Shown here in pieces: positions 7,654-16,609 of a DNA stretch of 64,000 nt; positions within the stretch are counted from its first letter, which is position 1, and every line of letters starts with the position of its first letter. A program made the position numbers and the translations under genes. The DNA lies in assembly GCF_027497215.1 (NCBI RefSeq), contig NZ_CP114904.1, positions 248,001-312,000 of the forward strand. Direction: 5' to 3'. Below the pieces are notes generated by a model. That model saw only the letters and a list, made by a program, of their open reading frames with translations. It had not been told where the DNA came from and did not search any database. This DNA comes from Micromonospora sp. WMMD812 (GTDB taxonomy: Bacteria; Actinomycetota; Actinomycetes; Mycobacteriales; Micromonosporaceae).

Positions 7654-8813
7654 GCGCGACGGTGCGGTTGCCGCGCGCCGACGGCACGCTGGAGGAGCGC
7701 CGGCTGGCCGAGCCGGCCCGGTGGGAGCGGCCCGCCAGCGCGATCGCCTCCCGCGTCGCGTTCGCCGCCGCGCACGTGGTCGCCGACCCGTTCGGTGACA
7801 ACGTGCCCGGCGCCCCGGCGGTGGTGGACTGGGAGTCCACCCTGGCGTTCCGCCGGCACCTCTGGTCGTACGGGCTCGGGGTGGCCGAGGCGATGGACAC
7901 CGCTCAGCGCGGCATGGGACTCGACTGGGCCACCACCCGCCAGCTCATCGACCGCAGCGCCGCCGCCGCGCGCGAGGCGGGCGGCCGGATCGCGGCCGGC
8001 GCCGGCACCGACCACGTGCCGGCCGACGTCGCCTCGCTCGACGACGTCACGGCCGCGTACGAGGAGCAGGTCGAGGTGGTGGAGGCCAGCGGCGCGCAGG
8101 TCATCCTGATGGCGAGCCGGCAGCTGGCCCGGCTGGCCCGCGGGCCCGAGGACTACGCCAAGGTGTACGAGCGGCTGCTCGCCCAGGTGTCCCGACCGGT
8201 GATCCTGCACTGGCTGGGGCCCATGTTCGACCCGGCGCTGCACGGCTACTGGGGCTCGGCGGAAGTTCCGACGGCCAGCACCGCGTTGCTCGACCTCATC
8301 GGCCGGCACGCGGCCAAGGTCGACGGGGTGAAGGTGTCGCTGCTCGACGCCGACCACGAACGGGCGCTGCGGGCCGCGCTGCCGGCCGGCGTACGCCTCT
8401 ACACCGGCGACGACTTCAACTACCCGGAGCTGATCCGGGGCGACGGGACGCACCACAGCGACGCCCTGCTCGGCATCTTCGCCGCGATCGCACCGGCCGC
8501 CTCGGGCGCCCTCCAGGCCCTCGACCGAGGCGACCCGCTCGGCTACGACGCGGCCTTCGCGCCGACGCTGCCGCTGGCCCGGCACATCTTCGCCCCGCCG
8601 ACCTGGTACTACAAGACCGGCATCGCCTTCCTGGCCTGGCTCAGCGGCCACCAGCCCGGCTTCACCATGGTGGGCGGCCTGGAGAGCGCCCGCGGCGTGG
8701 TCCACCTGGCCGAGCTGGCGCGGCTCGCCGACGAGGCCCGGCTGCTACCCAATCCCGACCTCGCCGCCGCGCGGCTGCGCGCGTTCCTCGACGTCGCCGG
8801 GGTTCCCCGGTGA
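7650..8813 (+). CDS. DUF993 dihydrodipicolinate synthase-like protein
   Basis: A 387-aa cytoplasmic protein of the DUF993 group, which has a class I aldolase-like TIM barrel. The chosen ATG at 7650 (MSATVRLPRADG) overlaps the stop of the preceding mini-ORF, and GGAGGTGG lies just upstream. Family-like segments are VDWESTLAFRRHLWSYGLG, VILMASRQLARLARG, VILHWLGPMFDPALHGYWG and VDGVKVSLLDADHE; the last carries the lysine expected near the barrel centre. It is the middle gene of the LacI-controlled operon, between the dehydrogenase and the isomerase. The reaction is unknown; a retro-aldol or dehydratase step on an oxidised sugar is an inference. Confidence 0.85.
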   Translation: MSATVRLPRADGTLEERRLAEPARWERPASAIASRVAFAAAHVVADPFGDNVPGAPAVVDWESTLAFRRHLWSYGLGVAEAMDTAQRGMGLDWATTRQLIDRSAAAAREAGGRIAAGAGTDHVPADVASLDDVTAAYEEQVEVVEASGAQVILMASRQLARLARGPEDYAKVYERLLAQVSRPVILHWLGPMFDPALHGYWGSAEVPTASTALLDLIGRHAAKVDGVKVSLLDADHERALRAALPAGVRLYTGDDFNYPELIRGDGTHHSDALLGIFAAIAPAASGALQALDRGDPLGYDAAFAPTLPLARHIFAPPTWYYKTGIAFLAWLSGHQPGFTMVGGLESARGVVHLAELARLADEARLLPNPDLAAARLRAFLDVAGVPR

Positions 8814-9727
8814 GCGGCGCGAACCGGTCCACCGTGGACCGGGCCGTGGACGTGCCGTCGGGCCGGCCGGCCGAGGTCGCCACGCCGCAGCCGGGCGACC
8901 CGGCGCTCGCCCGGCTGTCGCTGAACCAGAAGACCACCGACCGGTGGTCGGTGGCCGAGGCGGTCGACGGGTGCGTCCGGGCCGGCCTGCCGGCGATCGG
9001 TCTCTGGCGCGAGCCCGTCCAGGCGATCGGCGCCGGCGCCGCCGCCCGCCTCGTCGCCGACGCCGGGCTGCGGGTGTCCTCCCTGTGCCGGGGCGGGTTC
9101 CTGACCGCCGTCGACCCGGCCGCCCGGCGCCGTGCGCTCGACGACAACCGCCGGGCGATCGAGGAGACCGCCGAGGTCGGCGCGGCCTGCCTGGTGATGG
9201 TGGTCGGCGGTCTGCCGGAGGGCTCCCGTGACCTGGCCGGCGCGCGGGAGCGGGCGGCCGACGGGATCGCCGACCTGGTGCCGCACGCGGCGCAGCACGG
9301 CGTACGGCTCGCGCTGGAACCCATGCATCCGATCTTCTGCGCGGACCGCGGGGTGCTCTCCACCCTCGGCCAGTCGCTCGACCTCGCCGAGCGGTTCCCC
9401 GCCGAGCACGTGGGCGTCGTGGTCGACACGTACCACGTCTGGTGGGACCCGGACGTCCTGGGCCAGATCCAACGCGCCCGCGGCCGGATCGCGAGTTTCC
9501 AGGTCTGCGACTGGATCACCCCGCTGCCGCCCGACGCCCTGCTCTCCCGGGGCATGATGGGCGACGGGCACATCGACTTCCGGCTGCTCCGCCGGGCCGT
9601 CGAGCAGGCCGGTTACACCGGCGACATCGAGGTGGAGATCTTCAACGCCGACGTGTGGGCCGCCGACCCGGACGCGGTCGTCGCCACGATGGCCCGCCGC
9701 CATCTCGCCCACGTGCTAGGCGACTGA
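8810..9727 (+). CDS. Sugar phosphate isomerase/epimerase family TIM-barrel protein
   Basis: A 305-aa xylose isomerase-like TIM-barrel protein. The GTG start overlaps the DUF993 stop (GTGA). Typical metal-site features are visible: LALEPMHP (Glu), VGVVVDTYHVWWDP (Asp-x-x-His), ASFQVCDW, GDGHIDF and GDIEVEIFN (Glu). This is the last gene of the oxidoreductase operon. Members of the family interconvert keto/aldo sugars or inositol derivatives, matching the neighbouring Gfo/Idh enzyme. The first 35 residues are a poorly conserved extension. Confidence 0.88.
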   Translation: MSGANRSTVDRAVDVPSGRPAEVATPQPGDPALARLSLNQKTTDRWSVAEAVDGCVRAGLPAIGLWREPVQAIGAGAAARLVADAGLRVSSLCRGGFLTAVDPAARRRALDDNRRAIEETAEVGAACLVMVVGGLPEGSRDLAGARERAADGIADLVPHAAQHGVRLALEPMHPIFCADRGVLSTLGQSLDLAERFPAEHVGVVVDTYHVWWDPDVLGQIQRARGRIASFQVCDWITPLPPDALLSRGMMGDGHIDFRLLRRAVEQAGYTGDIEVEIFNADVWAADPDAVVATMARRHLAHVLGD

Positions 9728-9766
9728 GCGGCGGAGCGCCACGGGGCCGCGCCCGGGCCGGGCGGG

Positions 9767-10510
9767 TCACAGCACCTGGGCGAGGAACTGGCGCAGGCGC
9801 GGGTGCTCGGGCGCCCCGAAGACCGCGGCCGGCTCACCGACCTCCAGCACAACCCCACAGTCCATGAAGGCCACCGTGTCGGCGACCTCGCGGGCGAAGC
9901 CCATCTCGTGGGTGACCACCACCATGGTCATCCCGCCGGACGAGAGGTCCGCCATCACTCCGAGCACCCCCTTGACCAGTTCGGGGTCGAGGGCGCTGGT
10001 GGCCTCGTCGAAGAGCATCACCTGCGGCTGCAGGGCCAAGGCCCGGGCGATCGCCACCCGCTGCTGCTGCCCGCCGGACAGGTGCGCCGGTCGGGCGTCG
10101 GCCTTGCCGGCCAGCCCGACGAGGTCCAACTGGGCCCGGGCGACGGCCACCGCCTCCTCCTCGGGCAGCCGCTTGATCCGGCGCAGCGCCAGCGTGACGT
10201 TACGCAGCACGCTCATGTGCGGAAACAGGTTGAACTGCTGGAAGACCATGCCGACGCGTTGCCGCAGGGCGTCCGGGTCGTCGGTCAGCACGCTGCGTCC
10301 GTCGAACAGCACGTCACCGCGATCCGGCTCGATCAGCCGGTTGATCGTCCGCAGCAGCGTGGACTTGCCGGAGCCGGACGGCCCGATGACGCAGGCGGTC
10401 GCGCCCCGCGCCACGTCCAGGTCCACGCCACGGAGCACCCGGTTCGCCCCGAAGGCGAGGTGCACGTCGCGGACGCCCAGGCTCACCGAGGTCGTGGTGT
10501 CGATGCTCAT
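9767..10510 (-). CDS. Polar amino acid ABC transporter ATP-binding protein (GlnQ/TcyC type)
   Basis: A 247-aa ATPase of the polar amino acid uptake family. Walker A is GPSGSGKST (43-51), the Q-loop region is [17 protein letters not shown], the signature is LSGGQQQR, and Walker B is [13 protein letters not shown]. The switch histidine is in VVTHEMGFA. The ATG at 10510 overlaps the permease stop by 4 bases. It is the last gene of the operon read from the SAM-IV riboswitch (12.6 kb), which suggests the imported substrate is methionine, cystine or a relative. Without that context it would only be called a glutamine-type ATPase. Confidence 0.92.
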   Translation of the reverse strand: MSIDTTTSVSLGVRDVHLAFGANRVLRGVDLDVARGATACVIGPSGSGKSTLLRTINRLIEPDRGDVLFDGRSVLTDDPDALRQRVGMVFQQFNLFPHMSVLRNVTLALRRIKRLPEEEAVAVARAQLDLVGLAGKADARPAHLSGGQQQRVAIARALALQPQVMLFDEATSALDPELVKGVLGVMADLSSGGMTMVVVTHEMGFAREVADTVAFMDCGVVLEVGEPAAVFGAPEHPRLRQFLAQVL

Positions 10511-11283
10511 CGCTGGCTCCCTCCGGCCGCGCCCGGCAGTGTCAGGTCGGCGTCGTCGATGTCCTCGGCCGGCGCGGCCTGCCGGCCGTGCCGCAGCCGC
10601 CGGTCGATCGCGTTGACCGCGTGCGTGAGCGGAACGGTGAGCGCCAGGTAGAAGAGCCCGGCCAGCAGCAACGCGGACTCGTTGCCGGTGGTGGCGGCGT
10701 AGTCCTGACCGATCCGGAACAGCTCCCGCTGGCTGGCCACCAGGCCGAGGAAGTACACCAGGCTGGAGTCCTTGATCAGGGCGATGAGCTGGTTGACCCA
10801 CGCCGGCAGCACCCGGCGTACGCCCTGCGGGATGATGACCACCCGCATCGCCTCGCCCCAGGAGAGGCCGAGCGCCCGGGCGCCCTCCAACTGGGCCGCC
10901 TCCACCGACTGGATGCCGGAGCGGAAGATCTCCCCGATGTAGGCGGCCGCGATCAACGAGAGCGCCAGGATGCCCAACGGGTACGGGTCCGGGCCCCACA
11001 CCTGCATGCCGAGCGGCGCCAGCCCCACGCCGATGAGCAGGATCGTCGCGGCGGCCGGCAGGCCCCGGAACACGTCGGTGTAGACGCGCGCCGGCCAGCG
11101 TAGCCAGCGGGTGCGGGCGATGCCGGCGACGGCCAGCAGCATGCCCAGCACCGAGCCGAGCAGGGCGGCGGAGACCGCCAGGATCAGCGTGTTGGGCAAC
11201 CCGACGGTCACCATCTCGGGTAGCGCCTCGCGCATCGACTCCCAGTCGAAGAACGTCTCCCAGAGGGTGCGCAACGGATCCAT
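10507..11283 (-). CDS. Polar amino acid ABC transporter permease (HisM/GlnP type)
   Basis: A 258-aa inner-membrane permease. About five hydrophobic segments are visible ([84 protein letters not shown]). The EAA loop reads [22 protein letters not shown], which docks the ATPase. The C-terminal 35 residues are cytoplasmic and acidic. It lies between the binding protein and the ATPase in the SAM-IV-controlled operon. Confidence 0.92.
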   Translation of the reverse strand: MDPLRTLWETFFDWESMREALPEMVTVGLPNTLILAVSAALLGSVLGMLLAVAGIARTRWLRWPARVYTDVFRGLPAAATILLIGVGLAPLGMQVWGPDPYPLGILALSLIAAAYIGEIFRSGIQSVEAAQLEGARALGLSWGEAMRVVIIPQGVRRVLPAWVNQLIALIKDSSLVYFLGLVASQRELFRIGQDYAATTGNESALLLAGLFYLALTVPLTHAVNAIDRRLRHGRQAAPAEDIDDADLTLPGAAGGSQR

Positions 11284-11326
11284 CAGTCGCCTCTCCTACC
11301 GCCCCGCTCGCTCGTCAGCACCACCG

Positions 11327-12196
11327 TCAGGACGCGGCCGAGGCCGACGCCGTCGCGGCTGGGACCGCCACGGTGCCGCTGCCCGGCTTGAAGTCCGCCG
11401 GGATCGGCCGGCCCGGGTAGTACTGGTCCTGCAGGCGGCTCCACGTGCCGTCCGCGATCACCTCGTCGAGGCCCTTGTTCAGCGCCTCGCGCAGCTTGTC
11501 GTTCCCCTTGGCCACCGCGTACGCGGTCGGCGCCGGGCTGAGCTGCTTCGCCGCCACGGTGATCTTGCCGCTGCTGTCCGCCGCCGACTTCTCGCCGATC
11601 TCGGCCGGGGCGATCCAGGCGTCCGCGGTGCCCGCCTTCAGCTGGTTGATCGCGCCGTTGTAGTCCGGCACCCGGACCGGGTTGAGCCCCTTGCCGGTGG
11701 CGTAGTCGTCCTGGACCGTGCCCTGCACGACCACGACCCGCTTGCCCGCGAGCTGGTCGAAGCCCGTGATCGGCGAGCCGGCCGGTACGTCGAGTCCGAA
11801 GTAGCCGAAGTCGTAGCCGTTGCCGAAGTCGACCGTCTTCTTGCGAGCCTCGGTGATGGTGATCGATGAGCTGCCGACGTCGAACTTCCGGTTGTTGACC
11901 TGCGAGAGCAGCGCGGAGAAGTCGGTGCCGACGAACTCCACCTTCAGACCGACCTTTCCGGCGACCGCGGTGAGCAGGTCGTTGTCGAAGCCGGTGAACC
12001 GGCCGTCCTTCAGGTACACGTTCGGCGGCGCGTCGGTGAGCGTGCCGGCGCGCAGCACGCCGGCCTGGAGCAGGCCGTAGGGGTTGTCCGCCGCGCTGGA
12101 CGAGGCGTCGTCGCCGCAGGCGGTGAGAGTGGCGGCGCCGAGGACGGCGGCCACGCCGAGGGCGGCCACCCGGGTCAGGGCAGGAAGAAGTCGCAC
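11327..12196 (-). CDS. Amino acid ABC transporter substrate-binding lipoprotein
   Basis: A 289-aa exported binding protein (SBP family 3). A lipoprotein signal with the lipobox LTAC lies at about residues 24-27, so the mature protein is anchored by Cys27. The family-3 signature is seen in GVLRAGTLTDAPPNVYLKDGRFTGFDNDLL and in KVGLKVEFVGTDFSALLSQV. The ITITEARKKTVDF segment corresponds to the ligand-binding hinge. It is the first full gene after the leader peptide and riboswitch. A sulfur amino acid ligand is inferred from that regulation only. Confidence 0.92.
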   Translation of the reverse strand: MRLLPALTRVAALGVAAVLGAATLTACGDDASSSAADNPYGLLQAGVLRAGTLTDAPPNVYLKDGRFTGFDNDLLTAVAGKVGLKVEFVGTDFSALLSQVNNRKFDVGSSSITITEARKKTVDFGNGYDFGYFGLDVPAGSPITGFDQLAGKRVVVVQGTVQDDYATGKGLNPVRVPDYNGAINQLKAGTADAWIAPAEIGEKSAADSSGKITVAAKQLSPAPTAYAVAKGNDKLREALNKGLDEVIADGTWSRLQDQYYPGRPIPADFKPGSGTVAVPAATASASAAS

Positions 12197-12302
12197 AGGT
12201 GTCTCCGGGGATGGTGTCAGCGGCGGCGCACGGGCGTACGCCGCCGACGGCGCGCCCGACGGGCGTACCGCTGGATAGATCAGGGAAGCGGGGAAGGGCG
12301 CG

Positions 12303-12443
12303 TCAGCGACCGGCGCTGGGCCGACACGCGGCGCTGCAGACCCACATCATGTCGACGTGCCGGCGCCGGGTCAGTGCCGGCGGTGTGGGCCGGTGGGCCG
12401 ACGCGGCGGGGTCGAGCGGTGGGATGGTGATGCGAGACGACAT
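12303..12443 (-). CDS. Putative regulatory leader peptide (cysteine/sulfur type)
   Basis: A 46-aa small ORF starting at the ATG at 12443, with an AGGAGAG Shine-Dalgarno 3 bases away. It lies downstream of the SAM-IV aptamer and 106 bp before the binding-protein gene. Its C-terminal part RRRHVDMMWVCSAAC matches the short actinobacterial leader peptides (RRHVDL.RVCSA.C pattern) found before sulfur metabolism genes. It contains two Met and two Cys codons clustered near the end, so ribosome stalling could sense Met/Cys supply. The attenuation mechanism is an inference. Confidence 0.75.
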   Translation of the reverse strand: MSSRITIPPLDPAASAHRPTPPALTRRRHVDMMWVCSAACRPSAGR

Positions 12444-12452
12444 GGCTCTCCT

Positions 12453-12478
12453 AGGTCGTTGCTGACCTGGGAACCAGG
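12453..12478 (-). promoter_or_regulatory. Pair of mutually exclusive hairpins next to the leader-peptide ribosome binding site
   Basis: On the minus strand CCTGG-TTC-CCAGG (12466-12478) and AGGTC-AGCAAC-GACCT (12453-12468) share three bases, so only one can form. The second ends directly at the AGGAGAG of the leader peptide. This could be the expression platform of the riboswitch. It is inferred from base pairing only. Confidence 0.4.
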
Positions 12479-12486
12479 CCACGCTT

Positions 12487-12590
12487 GCACCGGAGAACAC
12501 TCCGGTGCCCGGTCTTCACCCGGGGCACCCCACCGCGGAGGAGGGTTGCCGGCCAGCGAGCCGGGGCTTGACGCTGGCGCTCATGACCTG
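12487..12590 (-). promoter_or_regulatory. SAM-IV riboswitch
   Basis: Read on the minus strand, the stretch carries the conserved SAM-IV blocks in order: GGTCATGAG, CAGCGTCAAGCCCCGGCT, GCTGGCCGGCAACCCTCC, CGCGGTGGGGTGCCCCGGGT and a closing GACC that pairs with the opening GGTC. A perfect 9-bp hairpin, GCACCGGAG-TGTT-CTCCGGTGC (12487-12508), follows. SAM-IV aptamers bind S-adenosylmethionine and occur in actinobacteria before sulfur amino acid genes. Here the aptamer precedes a leader peptide and a polar amino acid importer. Confidence 0.93.
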
Positions 12591-12761
12591 CGCCGAGGTT
12601 AGCAGCCCGTGGCGGTACACCGTCCAGCCGTTATGACCACCCTCACGCGGGCCCGCCGGGCGACCCGCCGAACAGGGCAAACCCACCACGGCCGCGCGCC
12701 GGTGGTGACACGATCACCGAGTGGTCGGCCGGCGCGGGCCGACCGGGCGGGAGTCGGTGCG

Positions 12762-13205
12762 GTGAGGGACGTCGAGCTGCACGAGGACGGCCGACGAGTG
12801 GTCGTGGTCGTCCTCGACAAGGGCGAGGACCCGGTGACGGTGATCAACCAGGTGGCCGTGGACCGGAACATCCGGGGCGCCTCGGTGACCGCGGTGGGCG
12901 GCTTCCAGGCCGCCGAGCTGGGCTACTTCGACCGGGAGCGACGCGAGATCCGGCCGATCCCGGTGACCGAGCAGGTGGAGGTGCTCAGCATCCTGGGGGA
13001 CATCGCCGAGGACTCCGGCCGCCCCGCCCTGCACGTGCACGCGGTGCTCGGCCGCCGGGACGGCAGCACGGTCGGCGGCCACCTGCTGCGCGGCGAGGTC
13101 TGGCCGACCCTCGAGGTGGTGATCACCGAGGTCGGCGCGAGCCTCGCCAAGAAGGTGGATCCGGAGACCGGCCTGGCGCTGCTCAGCGGCGAGACCGGAC
13201 GATGA
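12762..13205 (+). CDS. PPC/DUF296-domain protein
   Basis: A 147-aa protein with the plant-and-prokaryote-conserved (PPC, DUF296) fold. Family features are VVVVLDKGEDPVTVINQVAVDRNI near the start, the SVTAVGGFQAAELGYFD strand, and the metal-type histidines of RPALHVHAVLGRRDG followed by GGHLLRGEVWPTLEVVI. I chose the GTG at 12762 because GGGCGGGAG lies just upstream and the family start aligns there; longer in-frame starts would add a low-complexity extension. The function of bacterial PPC proteins is not settled; some act with DNA or small ligands. It stands alone, divergent from the SAM-IV transcript. Confidence 0.82.
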   Translation: MRDVELHEDGRRVVVVVLDKGEDPVTVINQVAVDRNIRGASVTAVGGFQAAELGYFDRERREIRPIPVTEQVEVLSILGDIAEDSGRPALHVHAVLGRRDGSTVGGHLLRGEVWPTLEVVITEVGASLAKKVDPETGLALLSGETGR

Positions 13206-13278
13206 CCGGGCGGAAGCGGTTGGCGTAGCGGGCGGGGGCGCGGGTACTCCCGGGGCGACACCGCCGAGGGGGTGCGTT

Positions 13279-13787
13279 GTGCCGGACAAGCACGAGCAGG
13301 CCGAAGAGATGCGACACGACGTGCCGTCGACGATCGCCCGCTCCGACGACAAGGCGGTGCGGACCTACAAGAAGACGCTCGAGGCGGCCGAGGAGACCTA
13401 CGGCGACGGCGAACGGGCGCACCGCACGGCGTACTCCTCGCTCAAGCACACCCATGAGAAGGTCGGGGACCACTGGGAGCCCAAGGAGCGTCCGGGGCCG
13501 TCCGACCCACAGGCCGCGCTGGGCACCCCGCCTCCCGTGCCCGACCTCGGGAGACCGCCCAGGGGGTGGACGCCAACGCCAGCCGGGGCCACCTCGACGA
13601 GGTGGCCCGCAAGGTGGGCATCGACCGCCCGCAGGAGCTGGACCGGGACGACCTGGTCCGCGCGATCGAGAAGGCCAACGCCCGGGCCACCGCCCGCGCC
13701 CGCCGGCGAGGTCGGGAACAGCCCCGACCAGGCGGCTGTCCGTCGACCGACCTCGGCCGCTCCCGCCCGTCGCTAGAGTGGCGGTGA
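13279..13787 (+). CDS. chaB: ChaB family protein, apparently frameshifted
   Basis: Residues 1-75 from the GTG at 13279 match the ChaB fold (VPSTIARSDDKAVRTYKKTLEAAEE, then AHRTAYSSLKHTHEKVGDHWEPK). The C-terminal half expected in actinobacterial members (VDANASRGHLDEVARKVGI...DDLVRAIEKANARATARAR) lies in a different frame between about 13550 and 13787. The switch lies between about 13520 and 13550 and equals loss of one base. Left as read, the first frame continues with unrelated Pro/Arg-rich sequence to 13776. The gene is therefore either a recent frameshift or carries a sequence error. ChaB proteins are small and of uncertain function, once linked to cation transport regulation. Confidence 0.7.
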
Positions 13788-13853
13788 ACGCCGATGGCAT
13801 GGGCGATCACGCCGACGCCCCTGGTCGTAGGCCCGCAGAGAGGTGGTCACGCC

Positions 13854-14270
13854 ATGACGGCGAACCGGGACATCGTCGCCCGCGCCTTCGCGGACTGGTC
13901 CGCCGGCACCGGCGCCATCAGCGACATCTTCGCCCCGCGCATGCGGTGGGAGGTCGTCGGCAACTCGGTGGTGGCCGGCACGTACCACAGCGCCGACGAC
14001 TTCCTCACCCAGGCGATGCGACCGTTCAACGCGCGGTTCGACCCGGACAGCCCGTACCGGCCGGTGAACCTCCGGGCGATCTACGAGGACGCCGACGCGA
14101 ACACGGTCGTCGCCGTCTTCGACGGCGCCGGCGTCACCCGTGACGGCTCGACGTACGAGAACACCTACGCCTGGATCCTGACCTTCTCGGACGGCAAGGT
14201 GGTGGACGGGACCGCCTTCTTCGACAGCCTGGCCTTCAACGAGCTGTGGAAGACCCCGCCGGCGGCCTGA
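13854..14270 (+). CDS. NTF2-like/SnoaL-type protein
   Basis: A 138-aa protein with the NTF2/SnoaL cone fold. Helix NRDIVARAFADWSAGTGAISDIFAPRMRWEVVG is followed by the strand-rich NTVVAVFDGAGVTRDGSTYENTYAWILTFSDGKVVDGTAFFDSLAFNELW. The ATG at 13854 follows the purine stretch agagagg. Such folds serve as small hydrolases, isomerases or ligand pockets; no catalytic set can be assigned here. It converges on the debranching-type enzyme with only 10 bp between stops. Confidence 0.8.
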   Translation: MTANRDIVARAFADWSAGTGAISDIFAPRMRWEVVGNSVVAGTYHSADDFLTQAMRPFNARFDPDSPYRPVNLRAIYEDADANTVVAVFDGAGVTRDGSTYENTYAWILTFSDGKVVDGTAFFDSLAFNELWKTPPAA

Positions 14271-14280
14271 CCGCTGCCGC

Positions 14281-16440
14281 TCAGGAGGCGGGCCGGACGG
14301 TGGATTTGCTGCCGTCGGCGTGCACGTCCCACCGGCGGCCGAACGCCGGCACCCCGGCCAGCCGGATCCAGTCGAGCGACTCCGGGAGGTGCGGGTCGAC
14401 GACCAACCGGCCGTCGACGGCGTCCAGCCCGAGCAGCGTCCGCAGGAACAGCAGGGGCGCTCCGCTGGCCCACGCCTGCGGGTTGCAGGCGGTGGGGTAG
14501 GGGACCGGTCGCAGGCCGAACGCGCGGTCGTAGCCGGAGAACGCCTCGGGCAGCCGGTGCTCGGAGTAGGCGGACGCCTCCAGCATGGCCAGGATGATGC
14601 GGTGCGCGTCGTCGTGGTGGCCGTAGCGGGCGAGGCCGGCGGCGATGAGGGCGTTGTCGTGCGGCCAGACCGTGCCGAGGTGATATCCGATGGGGTTGTA
14701 GCCGCGGTCGGTGGTCGAGAGGGTCCGCACCCCCCATCCGGAGAACATCTCCTCGGACATCAGTTGGGCGGCCACCAGGTCGGCCCGCTCCTGCGGCACG
14801 ATCCCGCTCCACAGCAGGTGACCCATGTTCGACGTCATCGAGTCGATCGGGCGTCCGTCGCCGTCCAGGCCGATCGCGTAGTAGCCGCCCCGCTCGGGGA
14901 TCCAGAAGTCACGGTTGAACCGGTCGCGCAGCGCGGCCGCCTCCGCCCGCAGCCGTTCGCCGAGCGGACAGTCCCGCCAGGGCCCGTCGGCGAGTTCCGC
15001 CATGCGCAGCTTGGCGTCGTACGTGTAGCCCTGCGTCTCGCAGGTCGCGATGGGCAGCACCGGAATGGTCCCGTCGGCGAACTGGACGCCGTCGCTCGAG
15101 TCCCGCCAGCACTGGTTGCCCAGCCCCTGGGTCGAGCGGGTCGCGTAGCCCACGTAGCCGGTGCCGTGCAGGTCGCCGAACTCGTCGATCCACCGCAGCG
15201 CCGCCTCGGCGTTCGGTCGCAGCTCGCGGACCAGGTCGTCGTCCCCGGTCCAGCGCCAGTACTCGGAGAGCAGCACCAGCCACAGCGGCGTGGTGTCGGC
15301 CCCGCCGTAGTAGGGCTGGTAGGGCTTGATGCCGAGCTGGGTCAGCTCCCCGGTCCGGTACTCGTGGAAGATCTTGCCCGGCTCCCGGTCGGTGAAGTCG
15401 TCGTGCTCGTCGGCCTGGTGGGCGGCGAGCACCAGCAGGGCGCCCCGCGCGAGCTGTGGGCCGAACGCCACGCTCTGGTACGAGGTGATCAGGGTGTCCC
15501 GGCCGAACACCGTCATGAACCACGGCAGCCCGGCCGCGAGCAGCACCACCGGCTCGCCCCGGATGTCCTTCTCGATCCGCATCGACACCAGGTCCGCGCC
15601 GGCCTTGCGGCACACCGCCACCAGTCGGTCGGACTGGCTGGTCAGCATGGGCGCGTCGGCCAGCCAGCGGGTGGACGGATCCTCGGCGTCCCGTTCGAAG
15701 ACGTCGCCGAAGCCGCGGGGCATCGGCTCCAGATGTGACCCGCCGCAGCGCAGCGGCACCCGCAGCTCGCACTCCCACGCCTGCCCCCGCTCGAGCCGCA
15801 GGTGCCAGACCAGCGAGTCACCGTCGACCCGGTCCGCGGCCGGATCGGCCCGTACGCGCACCATCGTCTGGTAGTGGCCGTTGCGGTAGGCGAAGCAGAG
15901 TGACGACCCGTCGGCCGCGTGATCGCGGACGATCTCGGCCGACCGGTCCCGTCCGGACTCCTTGATCTCGAACAGGTCCGCGAAGTCGGTGCCGACGGCG
16001 AGCCGCAGCTGGAACTCGACCGGTTCGAGGCCGAAGTAGCGCAGCTCGATCCGCTCGTACAGGCCGTCGCCGACGAAGCGTTGCCGGCGTACCCCGACCC
16101 GGTTCGGGGCCAGGCCCGGCAGGTCGGCGTTGGCCAGGAAGAACGCGGCGGAGAAGGGGTCGACGGTGCCGGACCCGAGCACCAGCAGCGGGGCGTCGTC
16201 GATGGTCAGTTCCCACCGGTCGAGGAAGCGGGTGTCGTCGTGCACCAGCCCACCGATGGAACCCCTCGGCACGTCACCGAGCGCGTTGGAGAACATGAAG
16301 GTGCGGCCCTCGAGCACGCTGACGGCGTCCGGCCCCAGCTCCGGCGGGAGGTCCCGGCACGCGCCGCTGCCGGCCAGCTGCTCACCGGTCGTGTCCGGCC
16401 ACGGCTGCGCCGGCGTGCGTCGTCGTTCCGCGGCCGTCAC
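14281..16440 (-). CDS. Amylo-alpha-1,6-glucosidase family protein (glycogen debranching type)
   Basis: A roughly 719-aa cytoplasmic glycoside hydrolase. The N-terminal domain (VLEGRTFMFSNALGDVPRGSIGGLVHDDTRFLDRWEL) is the GDE N-terminal bis domain. The C-terminal part is an (alpha/alpha)6 barrel with PWFMTVFGRDTLITSYQ, KIFHEYRTGEL, YYGGADTTPLWLVLL and TVWPHDNALIAAGLARYG, the last two holding the likely acid residues. I chose the GTG at 16440 with a G-rich stretch upstream; ATG at 16467 is also possible. It may trim branches of glycogen-like glucan or oligosaccharides. No glycogen genes are adjacent. Confidence 0.85.
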   Translation of the reverse strand: MTAAERRRTPAQPWPDTTGEQLAGSGACRDLPPELGPDAVSVLEGRTFMFSNALGDVPRGSIGGLVHDDTRFLDRWELTIDDAPLLVLGSGTVDPFSAAFFLANADLPGLAPNRVGVRRQRFVGDGLYERIELRYFGLEPVEFQLRLAVGTDFADLFEIKESGRDRSAEIVRDHAADGSSLCFAYRNGHYQTMVRVRADPAADRVDGDSLVWHLRLERGQAWECELRVPLRCGGSHLEPMPRGFGDVFERDAEDPSTRWLADAPMLTSQSDRLVAVCRKAGADLVSMRIEKDIRGEPVVLLAAGLPWFMTVFGRDTLITSYQSVAFGPQLARGALLVLAAHQADEHDDFTDREPGKIFHEYRTGELTQLGIKPYQPYYGGADTTPLWLVLLSEYWRWTGDDDLVRELRPNAEAALRWIDEFGDLHGTGYVGYATRSTQGLGNQCWRDSSDGVQFADGTIPVLPIATCETQGYTYDAKLRMAELADGPWRDCPLGERLRAEAAALRDRFNRDFWIPERGGYYAIGLDGDGRPIDSMTSNMGHLLWSGIVPQERADLVAAQLMSEEMFSGWGVRTLSTTDRGYNPIGYHLGTVWPHDNALIAAGLARYGHHDDAHRIILAMLEASAYSEHRLPEAFSGYDRAFGLRPVPYPTACNPQAWASGAPLLFLRTLLGLDAVDGRLVVDPHLPESLDWIRLAGVPAFGRRWDVHADGSKSTVRPAS

Positions 16441-16609
16441 GTACACCCCCAGCCGACAACCGGACATGCCGTCACCGACGACCAGCCTATGTGCGGTCCC
16501 GCCGACGGCGCTGCGGCATTGACCAACATGGCCCCGAGACCGATCATGTTCATAGATGTCTCCGACTGTCTCGGTGGGGCCGCGTGGCCGCACCGGATCG
16601 GGAGGTCCG

